From Myxacorys almedinensis A (GTDB lineage Bacteria; Cyanobacteriota; Cyanobacteriia; Leptolyngbyales; Leptolyngbyaceae): a DNA stretch of 64,000 nucleotides. The notes beneath the pieces were generated by a model. The model did no database searches, was not told where the DNA came from, and saw only the letters and a program-made list of their open reading frames with translations. The stretch lies in assembly GCF_010091945.1 (NCBI RefSeq), contig NZ_WVIE01000002.1, positions 236,150 through 300,149 on the forward strand, in the 5' to 3' direction. Shown in pieces: positions 8,558-16,729 of this stretch; the stretch's first letter is position 1; every line of letters starts with the position of its first letter. The position numbers and the translations under genes are program-made.

Positions 8558-9238
8558 CTAAAGCGATGGAAACTGCGACAACCAGTTGCGATATCCATCG
8601 TTCCAAGCCGCCTCTAGCTGCTGCTGCACGGTCTCAACCGAACGATGTTCTAAAGGCATCGACAGCGTTACCCACAAACATCGGGCATCTCGTGGCTCTT
8701 CTCGCCCAACCAACACTGGAATCAGACGACTGGGTTGCAAATCATAGGTGTTCCGATTTGCCACAAATTGCTCACGAGTCACCGTACTTGAACCCCGCGA
8801 ATTAATGCAGGTGCTCAGATAGGCTTTGCGCTTGTGCTCAAACAGGCTATAAAAGCCGTTCTTACCCTGCTTCTGCGTAGGTCGTTCAGCAATTACGATT
8901 TCATTATCTAATGTATAAGCTTTGAAGTAGTTTTCGATGTCTCCATTTGCCTGTCTTACATAGTATAAATCAACTGTTAAATCACTATCATTACTATTGT
9001 TACGGTACTCGTAGCTTTGTCCATCTAAGTGAAATGAATCATTGTCATAGTGATATCGATCTTTTGCGATCGCACGATGGCTACTCAAAAAACTTGCGTT
9101 ACCAAGAGGCAGATAATCAGGAAACTGATGCACGACGGCTTGTCCTAAAGTGGGATCAAAAATCGCCTTTGCGATCAACAAAACAACCCCAAAAAACGTT
9201 AGTTTTATTAGAGGGAAATAGGCTCGCTGCACGTTCAT
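8558..9238 (-). CDS. cyanoexosortase A system-associated protein
   Basis: I start this at the ATG at 9238, whose A is the last base of the exosortase A stop (TAATG), giving 226 residues. The longer open frame to 9328 would run into the exosortase. One hydrophobic segment lies at about residues 10-26 and a soluble domain rich in Tyr, Asn and charged residues follows (SYEYRNN, DLTVDLYYVR). The family is defined by its place beside cyanoexosortase A and is thought to work with it at the inner membrane. One-base overlap implies translational coupling and perhaps matched amounts of the two proteins. Confidence 0.8.
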   Translation of the reverse strand: MNVQRAYFPLIKLTFFGVVLLIAKAIFDPTLGQAVVHQFPDYLPLGNASFLSSHRAIAKDRYHYDNDSFHLDGQSYEYRNNSNDSDLTVDLYYVRQANGDIENYFKAYTLDNEIVIAERPTQKQGKNGFYSLFEHKRKAYLSTCINSRGSSTVTREQFVANRNTYDLQPSRLIPVLVGREEPRDARCLWVTLSMPLEHRSVETVQQQLEAAWNDGYRNWLSQFPSL

Positions 9239-10152
9239 TATTTCTGCCCCCTCGACGTCGCAACCGCACCTTGAAGCGGCTGTTCTGCTAGCTCTGGCGC
9301 TAGCTCTGAAGGCATTAATTGCTGACAATAGTGGCTAAAAACCGACATCGAAATTAGCGAAAAAACCTGCGATCCTGCTCCGCTATGCCAAAACTCAAAG
9401 GCAGTCATGTTTTTTACAGAAACAAGATAGGTGAGCAACACAATCCGAAACCCATTCACCACAAGTGCTGACGCGATCGCAACCCCAGGAACCAGCACCT
9501 TGTCTCTCCAGTGAGTCGGAAAAACCAACAAAAATATAGCCGCTATTTTCAGTGAAAGCAATGCCGCCTCTAACCCCGAACATCCAGGATAAATTTCCAC
9601 TGTCCCAGTTGGCAATAGTAGCTGCACCCCTTGTCGCTGTACTGGGAACCCCATATACCACATGAGAATATGAGAATATTGAGCGGTGATCACACTAAAG
9701 TGCGTAACGCGATCAACATAGTTAATCAGTTCGCCAACCGGAAACGCTGCGATCGCAACAAGCCAAAGCTCACGCTGATAGTGCAAGAGATGCTTAACCC
9801 CAACCGCAACCAACACAATTGCAAGTGCGATCGCAAGAGAATTCACGCTCAACACCGCAACACTTGCTGACTTGAGATAGCTACTTCTCACCAACAACAG
9901 CGCAACCAGTGCTCCGCCCAAAATGCGAGACGGCAGATCGCTGCTTAAAACAATTGTTTGCCGTCTTTGCCAAACGCAATACACCACACCCGACCAACCC
10001 ATCAGTTCTAACGAGATCTGGTTAAAGTCGCCAGTGAGCCGCCAGCATAGCTGCCAGTGCAACACAACCAGCCCAAGCGCAATTCCTAAAAGCCAGTAGT
10101 TTGGCTCATTCGCCGCTTGAGCAATCCGAGCACGATACCGCAATAAGGGCAT
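9238..10152 (-). CDS. crtA: cyanoexosortase A
   Basis: 304 residues with about eight membrane segments. The catalytic residues of the exosortase family are clear: Cys191 in YPGCSGLEAA, Arg236 in NGFRIV, and His256 in FWHSGAG. The enzyme is expected to recognise the C-terminal tripartite signal (short motif, hydrophobic segment, basic tail) on secreted proteins and process it at the membrane. Three proteins with such tails are encoded a few kilobases upstream. The gene overlaps its associated protein by one base and follows a secreted unknown by 54 bases. The symbol follows exosortase naming, not carotenoid crtA. Confidence 0.9.
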   Translation of the reverse strand: MPLLRYRARIAQAANEPNYWLLGIALGLVVLHWQLCWRLTGDFNQISLELMGWSGVVYCVWQRRQTIVLSSDLPSRILGGALVALLLVRSSYLKSASVAVLSVNSLAIALAIVLVAVGVKHLLHYQRELWLVAIAAFPVGELINYVDRVTHFSVITAQYSHILMWYMGFPVQRQGVQLLLPTGTVEIYPGCSGLEAALLSLKIAAIFLLVFPTHWRDKVLVPGVAIASALVVNGFRIVLLTYLVSVKNMTAFEFWHSGAGSQVFSLISMSVFSHYCQQLMPSELAPELAEQPLQGAVATSRGQK

Positions 10153-10206
10153 GGGACTAAACTACTCTAAACAGAAACACCACTCTAAACAGAAATAATA
10201 GTTGCT

Positions 10207-11112
10207 CTAGCGAGACGTGTTGCGCGCTACCACCTCTCGTAACCGCCGTAAATCTGCACCCAAGGCTTGAAACTCGGCATTGTTTGCTAGGGAGATCACC
10301 ACCAGATCGCTGCTCTTGCTCACCACTGCGTTATACGCCCGGATCGCGGCACCTAATTGAGCAATTTTAAGGTCAGTGCACGTCAAAGATGAACCCCCTT
10401 GCCCCCCACACCCTGCAATTAGCCCATCACTCGCAATCAGCGTCTCCGCCAAAGATTGAGCCAACTGGAGCGTTTCAGCATTGCTGAGATTCACATCACC
10501 CAGCGATGTCAGAATTGCGATCGCAGCCTTAGCTGACTCAGGCGAACGCCCTGACACATCAAGCGCAGTCAGCACCCCCACCAACGCCGCCGCAATTTTA
10601 ATATTAGGAGCAATCACTGTTTGAATACTAGATTCTCCAGACCCCGACTTGGGTGTAAATCGAATTTCAATCTGTCGATTTAGTTTAGGAATCAATGCAA
10701 ATTTGACATCTCTGCTAACGCCACGGCGATCGCTACCAAAGACATTAAATTGTCCACGCTGAGCATTGAGATAGAGCACATAACGAGTAAATCTAGAAAC
10801 AATGCTACTGGGTGTACTATCTAAACGCTTGAGATCTAATTTTACTAAGCCAGGTTGCTCCGGTAAAATCCCTGGTTCATTGGGAGGAGCAGCGCGTTCG
10901 GTGAAGATGGCGCGCAACTCTCCGATTGTTTTGGTATAAAGCGAAAATGGCACTCCAAAACGAGGAGTGAGATGAGTCGGCGCGATCTCCGAGCCAGTAT
11001 TAATTCCCGATGTTCCACGGGGCGTGTTAGCCTGAGCCGCAGCACCCCCTAGCACAACCAAAGAAACTCCCAGTGCTAAGGCGCGTTTCACTGAAACAAT
11101 AGTCCAATTCAT
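10207..11112 (-). CDS. secreted protein of unknown function
   Basis: 301 residues. A signal peptide is evident: basic start, hydrophobic run ALALGVSLVVLGGAAA, likely cleavage after AQA. The mature part has no motif I recognise. It contains a predicted beta-rich section (about 90-170), then a helical section with two cysteines close together (CGGQGG, then LTCTDL) that could form a disulphide. It lies between the outer-membrane-like gene (34 bases upstream) and exosortase A (54 bases downstream), so it probably works at the cell surface in the same secretion system. There is no PEP-CTERM-type tail, so it is not an exosortase substrate by this criterion. Confidence 0.6.
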   Translation of the reverse strand: MNWTIVSVKRALALGVSLVVLGGAAAQANTPRGTSGINTGSEIAPTHLTPRFGVPFSLYTKTIGELRAIFTERAAPPNEPGILPEQPGLVKLDLKRLDSTPSSIVSRFTRYVLYLNAQRGQFNVFGSDRRGVSRDVKFALIPKLNRQIEIRFTPKSGSGESSIQTVIAPNIKIAAALVGVLTALDVSGRSPESAKAAIAILTSLGDVNLSNAETLQLAQSLAETLIASDGLIAGCGGQGGSSLTCTDLKIAQLGAAIRAYNAVVSKSSDLVVISLANNAEFQALGADLRRLREVVARNTSR

Positions 11113-11146
11113 ACAAGTCTGATTCCTACAGCTTCAAAAAGTAGAT

Positions 11147-12499
11147 TTAGTATTGATATCCGGCGTAGTTGAACCCGTAGCCAATTCCCAAGGAAAATAG
11201 CGTTGCATTATCATTGCGACTGAACACATTGCCGATAACGGCTGTTAGAAAAAGCGGCTGTGTTTTGATCGGCACGTAGGAAACGCCGAGATTGAGGTCT
11301 TGCCCTGTCCAGCTTGCGATCACCGACCCTTGAGGAATAACGCGCACCCCGACGCTGCCAAACACCCCGACGCCGCCCCTACCAGTTTGAATATTGTCAA
11401 ACGATCGAAACCGCCCTCCACCCAAACCTAGCGATGCTGTTAACGTCAAAGTGCTATCTGGGTCACTAGGGCGCAGATCAAACACTTTACTCGCTACCCC
11501 ATACAGCGTGGAAACTGTGCTCCGGTTTTCTTCTCCCCATGTGATGCCAGAGTCGTAGCCCAGTGCGATCGCAGCTTTTCCAGGCAGCGCTCTGTGCAGT
11601 TTCAGCCCAATGTCACCATTGCGACCAAATCGTCTGAGGCTCCCAATATTGGCGCTTACTTCGAGTCCTACCGCCTGCTCCGAATCTCCTAGCCCAAATC
11701 CGGCAGACAGCGCACCGTCGGCTTCGTTAATTCTGGGTCTACGGTTTGACAACGAGAGACCGACAAAGGCATCTCCATAATTGGCACCAAAGGCTGTAGG
11801 GGTGCCAACCGTTGACCCTGGCGAAAAGGCAGGAGGGCGCAATTCCACCAACCGATCGATGATCAGTTTTTGCCGTAATGTGTCTGCATTTTGAGCCGAT
11901 GGATCTGCCTGAGCCATTGTCTGCCCTTCAGTCTCAGCAGGAGTTAGCAAACGTTGAGCGCTAGCTCGACGATGGTGTTGTAGAAATTCTTGCGTTGAGG
12001 TCGCCTGAGCAATTGGCTGGTGAATTGGCTGGCGAGGCGTTGGCTGATCACTATTTGGCTGAGCACTATTTTGAACGGCAGCAACCGGACGAGTCACTTC
12101 TGCATTTTGAACGGCAGCAACCGGACGACTCACTTTTGCTGCAACTGGTGTGGCGAAACTGGGTTGCGGTTTGCTCTGCAAAGATTGTTGTGGTTTACTC
12201 TGCAACGTTGGCTGAGGTGCAGAGTAGCTAGACGGGGTTAAGTGATCTTTCGGAGTGTTGCGGCGCAAAGGGGTGCGAGGAGATTGCTCTAAAAGTCGCT
12301 TCAGGGTTTCTACGGTCTTTGGAGCAGGCTGAGTCTCCTGGAGAGCCGCACTGGCAGCAGAGACCGCGCCTGGCTGAGCCAACCCAACTGAGTTAGACAG
12401 CCCAATCACACCCAGAACAGAGCTAATAGCAATCCATCGCATCCAAAACACGTCTACTGAAAAGCGAGTTCGATGATGTGTACTTTTTCTGAATGCCAT
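11147..12499 (-). CDS. putative outer-membrane beta-barrel protein with repeat-rich linker
   Basis: The open frame reaches 12553, but I chose the ATG at 12499 (450 residues). That start places a basic segment before the hydrophobic run AISSVLGVIGLSNSVGLA, a plausible signal peptide. Residues 60-190 are a low-complexity Pro/Gln/Ser/Ala linker with direct repeats (SLQSKPQ twice, RPVAAVQN twice). The last 240 residues alternate polar and hydrophobic residues with many glycines and end in an aromatic residue (GYQY), as in outer-membrane barrels. It is the first gene of the exosortase A unit, so it may form a surface exit or anchor. Family unknown. Confidence 0.6.
   Translation of the reverse strand: MAFRKSTHHRTRFSVDVFWMRWIAISSVLGVIGLSNSVGLAQPGAVSAASAALQETQPAPKTVETLKRLLEQSPRTPLRRNTPKDHLTPSSYSAPQPTLQSKPQQSLQSKPQPSFATPVAAKVSRPVAAVQNAEVTRPVAAVQNSAQPNSDQPTPRQPIHQPIAQATSTQEFLQHHRRASAQRLLTPAETEGQTMAQADPSAQNADTLRQKLIIDRLVELRPPAFSPGSTVGTPTAFGANYGDAFVGLSLSNRRPRINEADGALSAGFGLGDSEQAVGLEVSANIGSLRRFGRNGDIGLKLHRALPGKAAIALGYDSGITWGEENRSTVSTLYGVASKVFDLRPSDPDSTLTLTASLGLGGGRFRSFDNIQTGRGGVGVFGSVGVRVIPQGSVIASWTGQDLNLGVSYVPIKTQPLFLTAVIGNVFSRNDNATLFSLGIGYGFNYAGYQY
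12068..12134. repeat. two 31-bp direct repeats at period 36 within the outer-membrane-like gene
   Basis: Nearly identical 31-base blocks begin at 12068 and 12104 and differ at one position. The 36-base period keeps the frame and encodes the 12-residue repeat containing RPVAAVQN. Immediately downstream (to about 12230) is a weaker repeat encoding SLQSKPQ twice. This is a linker likely to vary in length between strains. Confidence 0.85.
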
Positions 12500-12705
12500 G
12501 ATTTCGAGTCCACTGCTTGCATGAAGAAGGTAAGTGAGGAGCGGCTCACGCAATCAGTATATTCAGCAAGGTAGTATCGGCATTCTGTAAATGCGCGTAT
12601 TTTTAACAATGGTCAGCTTGGTACTTAAGTAATATCACCGCTTCTCGACCGTTTCTCTAGCTTAGAAGATAGTTGTACCAGGCTAACAATGAGCAAAAAC
12701 CGCCC

Positions 12706-13560
12706 TTACAGGTTTGTAAAGTCAGCACTATTGTACCGACGCTTGCGAATTGCTTTGCGAATGCGCCCCAGCCCAAATGCGCCTAGACCAACCAGAGGAT
12801 TGAACACAAAAGGGACGGGTGTAATTGCACTATTGGACACATCAACCTGGGCTAGCTTAAAACTTCCTTGGGCAGATGTGGTGTTGTCGCCCACGAATAG
12901 AAAGTTAGGGATTGTGTAGGGAGATCCTTCTGCGGCGTAGTTTCGCAGGCGACCGGTTAGGAGGGGCGCACCATAATTTCCATTGGCATAAAGGTAGTAA
13001 GCATTGTTCAGAATGGATAACTCATATTGAGCGATCGCAGCTTGCGTATTAAAGCTGGCTCCCTCTGCATGGGTAAATCGAGTGCCTGTTGGGGCAAGGG
13101 TTGGATCAGCTTTAATGGCTCCATCTTCTTGCGCCCAAATTTCATTGTCCCAAAATCCAAGTTCAATGCCTTGCTGGTCAGAACTGAGGGCAATAATGCT
13201 CAACCCAGCGCGATCGCTAATCGAATCTGTCCCCGGATTGTTCTGCGCGTTGGGATTGGCGTGGTTTTCAGACAGCAGTTGCAAATCAAACCGCAACGTA
13301 TACCCAGCGCTGCGATCAAACGATTGATCTGATCGAGAATAGCCCGCCTGGATACTGTCATTTGCCGTTGTATTAAGAGTCGTGCCCGTGCTATCGCTGG
13401 TTTGAGTTGCAAATGGAGGCGAAAATCCAGGAACAAACGTCCAGCCTTGGCTTCCAGGAGGGGTTCCTAAAGAGCCGTTGTAAAGGGTTAACGCTTGAGT
13501 TTTAGCGGCTCCTAGCAGCAATAAAGTGCTAGTCAGCGCGGTTGTTAGAAGAATCTTCAT
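12706..13560 (-). CDS. PEP-CTERM-type sorted exoprotein, probable exosortase A substrate
   Basis: Start chosen at the ATG at 13560 (284 residues) because it begins a clear signal peptide (MKILLTTALTSTLLLLGAA, cleavage near TQA). The frame opens at 13608. The mature domain is beta-rich with Asn, Ser, Gly and Thr (SLGTPPGSQGW near its start), like the lectin-like domains found on sorted cyanobacterial exoproteins. The C-terminus has the sorting signal: TPVPFVFNPLVGLG, a hydrophobic stretch, then a basic tail (RIRKAIRKRR). This is the cyanobacterial subclass of PEP-CTERM, in which VPF-x-F-[SN]-P replaces classical PEP. First member of a tandem set of three such genes. Confidence 0.82.
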   Translation of the reverse strand: MKILLTTALTSTLLLLGAAKTQALTLYNGSLGTPPGSQGWTFVPGFSPPFATQTSDSTGTTLNTTANDSIQAGYSRSDQSFDRSAGYTLRFDLQLLSENHANPNAQNNPGTDSISDRAGLSIIALSSDQQGIELGFWDNEIWAQEDGAIKADPTLAPTGTRFTHAEGASFNTQAAIAQYELSILNNAYYLYANGNYGAPLLTGRLRNYAAEGSPYTIPNFLFVGDNTTSAQGSFKLAQVDVSNSAITPVPFVFNPLVGLGAFGLGRIRKAIRKRRYNSADFTNL

Positions 13561-13612
13561 AGGAGGGTCTCTCAATAAATAAAAGGGCGAACTGTAGCCA
13601 ATCGTCAAGTAC

Positions 13613-14302
13613 TTAAGTTTTCTGCTGATGTCGGCATCGTTTTGACAAGGTTTTACGCACCTGAGCTAAACCAACCCCGCCCAAACCTAACAATGGGCTA
13701 AAGACAAACGGCACTGGAGTTGGAGTGAAGTCTGCGATAAAGGCTGTGTCTGTTGAGGCTGCTAAGAGCGAAGTACTGCCTGTATATCTACTGCCACCGC
13801 TATAGCTACCAGGATTGACGAACCGGATACCTTGGGTTTGGGAAAACAGCGCATAGTATGTGGTATTCACATCTAAGTTAGCTCCGGTGAAAAAGAAGGT
13901 GCGGCTAGGAAAAGCGCCAAAGCGAGAATCTGGATCTATTGAATCTGAAAACCCGTCACTATTAAGCAATGCACCTACACCCGCCGTTAAATTGGCAAAG
14001 GTGGGTACAGAGTTGTAAAGGTAAAGGGTGGATGCTGTCCGACTAGCTGCATCGATGTAGGCAAACGTTACCGATTGGAGAGGTACTGTCCCATTGCTAG
14101 GGGCAGTACCTGACCCATTTGGACCGATATTGCTGGGGATGAATGATTGTCCTCGTGTGGCTGTTGCATTACCTGTTGAGCTTGTCTGCCCAATAGTAAA
14201 CGCAGAAGCAGCAGTTGGCAAACTTAAGGACAACAAGGCAACACTCGTAACAGTCAGGGCATAAGCCGATTGAGCCGTAACAGTTTTAGTTGTTGAACGC
14301 AT
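13613..14302 (-). CDS. PEP-CTERM-type exoprotein, paralogue A
   Basis: 229 residues. Signal peptide with the hydrophobic core ALTVTSVALLSLSLPTAASA, cleaved before FTIGQT. The mature part holds SFIPSNIGPNG and FTGANLDVNTTYYALFSQ, both shared with the neighbour at 14670-15395, so the two are tandem duplicates. The C-terminal sorting signal reads TPVPFVFSPLLGLG, followed by a basic end (QVRKTLSKR). The NTTYYALFS segment is typical of beta-sandwich domains on sorted bacterial exoproteins. Function is unknown, probably cell surface or sheath. It ends 52 bases before the start of the next PEP-CTERM gene. Confidence 0.82.
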   Translation of the reverse strand: MRSTTKTVTAQSAYALTVTSVALLSLSLPTAASAFTIGQTSSTGNATATRGQSFIPSNIGPNGSGTAPSNGTVPLQSVTFAYIDAASRTASTLYLYNSVPTFANLTAGVGALLNSDGFSDSIDPDSRFGAFPSRTFFFTGANLDVNTTYYALFSQTQGIRFVNPGSYSGGSRYTGSTSLLAASTDTAFIADFTPTPVPFVFSPLLGLGGVGLAQVRKTLSKRCRHQQKT

Positions 14303-14669
14303 AGGAATAATTTGTTTTGTTGTTGCGATCGCAACAAGAAGACAGCAAAGCGCGAGCCAACAGAGGTTGCAACCTATTTCTTTGGAAGGGGTGCTGTTTG
14401 CTCATCGCGTGTTTCAAATTTGCCGGAGCTTTGATGGTAAAGCAAAAAACTTCTGTGATTACTTTTTTGCTGGGGCGGGCAGCTAGTTAACCGTTAAGCG
14501 TTTTCAGATAACCATGTTTCTAGATCGCTAATGGCTGAGAAGTCGAGCAGAGCGATCGCTAAGGCTCCTCTATCAAGAGAACTTCAACCCGCGATCGCAC
14601 CTCAAAACCAAAGCGCGATCGCGGCATTGAATAAACCAACCGGGAGCGATCGCGCCTTCACAAAGCTTG
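14303..14669. other. intergenic stretch with a cluster of four HIP1 octamers
   Basis: Between the two paralogous exoprotein genes. GCGATCGC occurs at 14552-14559, 14591-14598, 14615-14622 and 14646-14653, four copies in 102 bases, far denser than elsewhere in the window. The part nearer paralogue A (14303-14500) would hold its promoter; I see no clear sigma-70 boxes. A short open frame through the cluster (14531-14770, plus strand) has no recognisable product and overlaps the real gene antisense. Confidence 0.8.
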
Positions 14670-15395
14670 TTATGCCTGTGCAACCTCCTGACGTTTCTCA
14701 TTGCGACGCTGACGAAGGGCTTTACGCGCCTTTGACAACCCCACCCAACCTAAACCAAGCAACGGATTGAACACAAACGGCACTGGTGTTGGAGTGAAGT
14801 CTGCAATAAATGCAGCAGTAAAAGAGGTTGTTGAAAGATTGCCGTTATCAACGTATTCAAAATGACCTGAGTAAGGATTGGTTGTATCCTCATCTCGAAT
14901 AGCTTGGTTTAAAGAGAAGAGAGCGTAATAGGTTGTGTTGGCATCTAGGTTAGCTCCAGCAAAGGTAAAGGTACGACTTGGATTTGCTGGATTAAAGCGT
15001 GAGTCGCCACCTACTGAGTCTGTAAATCCAGTACTGGCATATAGGTTTCCAGTCCCGGTGTTGAGATCAGCAAGGGCAGGAAGGAAGTTGTAGATATACA
15101 GCGTGTTAGCAGTCCGGTTAACGTCCGAGGCATAGGCATAGGTAAAGGCGGAAAGCTGCACATTGCCAACGGGAGGAGTGCCTGTGCCATTGGGACCAAT
15201 ATTGCTAGGGGTAAACGATTGTCCCCTGACATTGTTTAAAGAAAAGGATGCGGTCGTTTGCCCCACCGTAAAAGCAGAGGCAACCGTAGGCACGCTCAAG
15301 GGCAGCAAAGCAGCACCCGTAACCGCAAGGGCACAGGCGGCATTCTTAACAAAGTTTGACTTGGAAACCGAAGGAACACCAGTAATCGATGTCAT
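14670..15395 (-). CDS. PEP-CTERM-type exoprotein, paralogue B
   Basis: 241 residues, paralogous to 13613-14302. Both share the FT[IV]GQT mature start, SF[IT]PSNIGPNG, RTANTLYIYN or its equivalent, and FTGANLD/FAGANLD-NTTYYALFS. The signal peptide has the core ALAVTGAALLPLSVPTVASA. The C-terminal signal TPVPFVFNPLLGLG is followed by a basic tail (KARKALRQRRNEKRQ), somewhat longer than in the neighbour. Both copies keep the signal peptide and sorting tail while the middle has diverged, which suggests that both are used. Expected fate: exported, processed by cyanoexosortase A, anchored or released at the surface. Confidence 0.82.
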   Translation of the reverse strand: MTSITGVPSVSKSNFVKNAACALAVTGAALLPLSVPTVASAFTVGQTTASFSLNNVRGQSFTPSNIGPNGTGTPPVGNVQLSAFTYAYASDVNRTANTLYIYNFLPALADLNTGTGNLYASTGFTDSVGGDSRFNPANPSRTFTFAGANLDANTTYYALFSLNQAIRDEDTTNPYSGHFEYVDNGNLSTTSFTAAFIADFTPTPVPFVFNPLLGLGWVGLSKARKALRQRRNEKRQEVAQA

Positions 15396-15477
15396 AAGAC
15401 TCCAGAGGGGTGAGTTATATATTTGTGAAACTGATGGGGCTAAACGAAGGAGAGCGGTTGCCCAACTTCTCGCCGTG

Positions 15478-16635
15478 TCACTCCATCACAGACAGTGCAA
15501 TTGGGTCTGCACCACGCTGACTTACAGCCGTTCTTTGAGCCAGAACAGAATGCAGCTTCGTCAGTTGCTGAACTGGATTACAAAGCAAATTTGCCCGAGC
15601 AAATCCACCCTGTGCTAATCGATCACGCTCCGCCGGATTTGTAATTAACCTCTCCAAACACTGCGCGATCGCTTGTGAATCCCCCGGCGGAACCAAATAC
15701 CCACACGTGGAATCCACAATTTCTGTTGCTGCCCCGATCGCCGTTGTCACCAAGGGCAATCCGGCATAAAGCGCCTCAATGAACGCAATGCCAAACGGTT
15801 CCCCACCACTATTGGGTTGACAATGCACATCAGCCGCCGCTAAAACCTTTGGCACATCCGATCGCTGACCCAGAAACTTGATGCGATCGCTGATCCCCAA
15901 CGTTGCCGCTTGCGCCTGAAGCGAGGCAAGATAAATCTGCTCATGGGGTCGCTGTGCCCCGCCCACCATCCACACCTCCCAATTTGGGACATGCTTCAGC
16001 TTCTCCACCGCCAACAGCAACAACTCATGCCCCTTCCACCGCTCCATGCGGCAAGCCTGAACAATCACTACCCGATCCTCCGGAGTTTGAAACTCATCCC
16101 GCATCTGCCGCCGAATCTCCGCGCGATCGCCCTCCCCAGCACTCAGCACTGGATGATACACCACCTGGCTCGGCACGCCCGGATACACCGTCGCCAGCGT
16201 CGATTGAGTGTAGCGACTATTTGCCACAACAAAATCTGGAACCGTCCATTTCGCCAATTGTTCTAACCAACTCTGACCCGACAACGTATCCCGGCAATAA
16301 AACACCAGCGGCAGCCTTTGCGACTTCACCACCGTCCCAAAAATCGCTTGCGACCAACACGCATGGCAAATCACAACATCAAACCCGCCCCGCCGCAACA
16401 CTGTTCTCAAGCGCGATCGCGCCTGCCAAACTTGCCACGGGTTCCGAATTTTCACCGCCCCAAGCTCATGCACCACCGCCCCCGCCTGGGTCAGTTCTGT
16501 TGCCAATCGTCCCGGAAAACACAGCGCAAACTCATGCTGCATCTGGGGCATCAATGCCTGGGTTTTCGCCAAAGTCACCAAGTACGTTTCAACGCCACCA
16601 AACAAATTTCCCGCATATAAATGAAGCACTCTCAC
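15478..16635 (-). CDS. glycosyltransferase family 4
   Basis: I start at the GTG at 16635 because it is preceded by AGAGG at the right distance and because the GT-B fold begins there (RVLHLYAGNLFGGVETYL). The open frame extends to 16710. The product has 385 residues. The C-terminal lobe has the nucleotide-sugar site with EPFGIAFIE (the E-x7-E motif of GT4) and ALYAGLPLVTT. GT4 enzymes transfer sugars with retention of configuration to a lipid-linked oligosaccharide at the inner face of the membrane. Placed between sorted exoproteins and polysaccharide genes, it probably builds a surface glycan; donor and acceptor are unknown. Confidence 0.88.
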   Translation of the reverse strand: MRVLHLYAGNLFGGVETYLVTLAKTQALMPQMQHEFALCFPGRLATELTQAGAVVHELGAVKIRNPWQVWQARSRLRTVLRRGGFDVVICHACWSQAIFGTVVKSQRLPLVFYCRDTLSGQSWLEQLAKWTVPDFVVANSRYTQSTLATVYPGVPSQVVYHPVLSAGEGDRAEIRRQMRDEFQTPEDRVVIVQACRMERWKGHELLLLAVEKLKHVPNWEVWMVGGAQRPHEQIYLASLQAQAATLGISDRIKFLGQRSDVPKVLAAADVHCQPNSGGEPFGIAFIEALYAGLPLVTTAIGAATEIVDSTCGYLVPPGDSQAIAQCLERLITNPAERDRLAQGGFARANLLCNPVQQLTKLHSVLAQRTAVSQRGADPIALSVME

Positions 16636-16729
16636 GATCAGACCTCTTTCTTCTAAAACTACACCGGCGCTGCCGAACCAATGATTTGCCCTCCTTGCGC
16701 CGTGGGGCATGAGCCATCCATCCCACGCC

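Noticed and set aside
15903..16712. Plus-strand open frame of 269 codons
   Set aside because: It lies antisense to a well-supported glycosyltransferase; the product is Pro/Ser/Thr/Ala-rich low complexity caused by codon bias of the opposite strand, without motifs or ribosome binding site.
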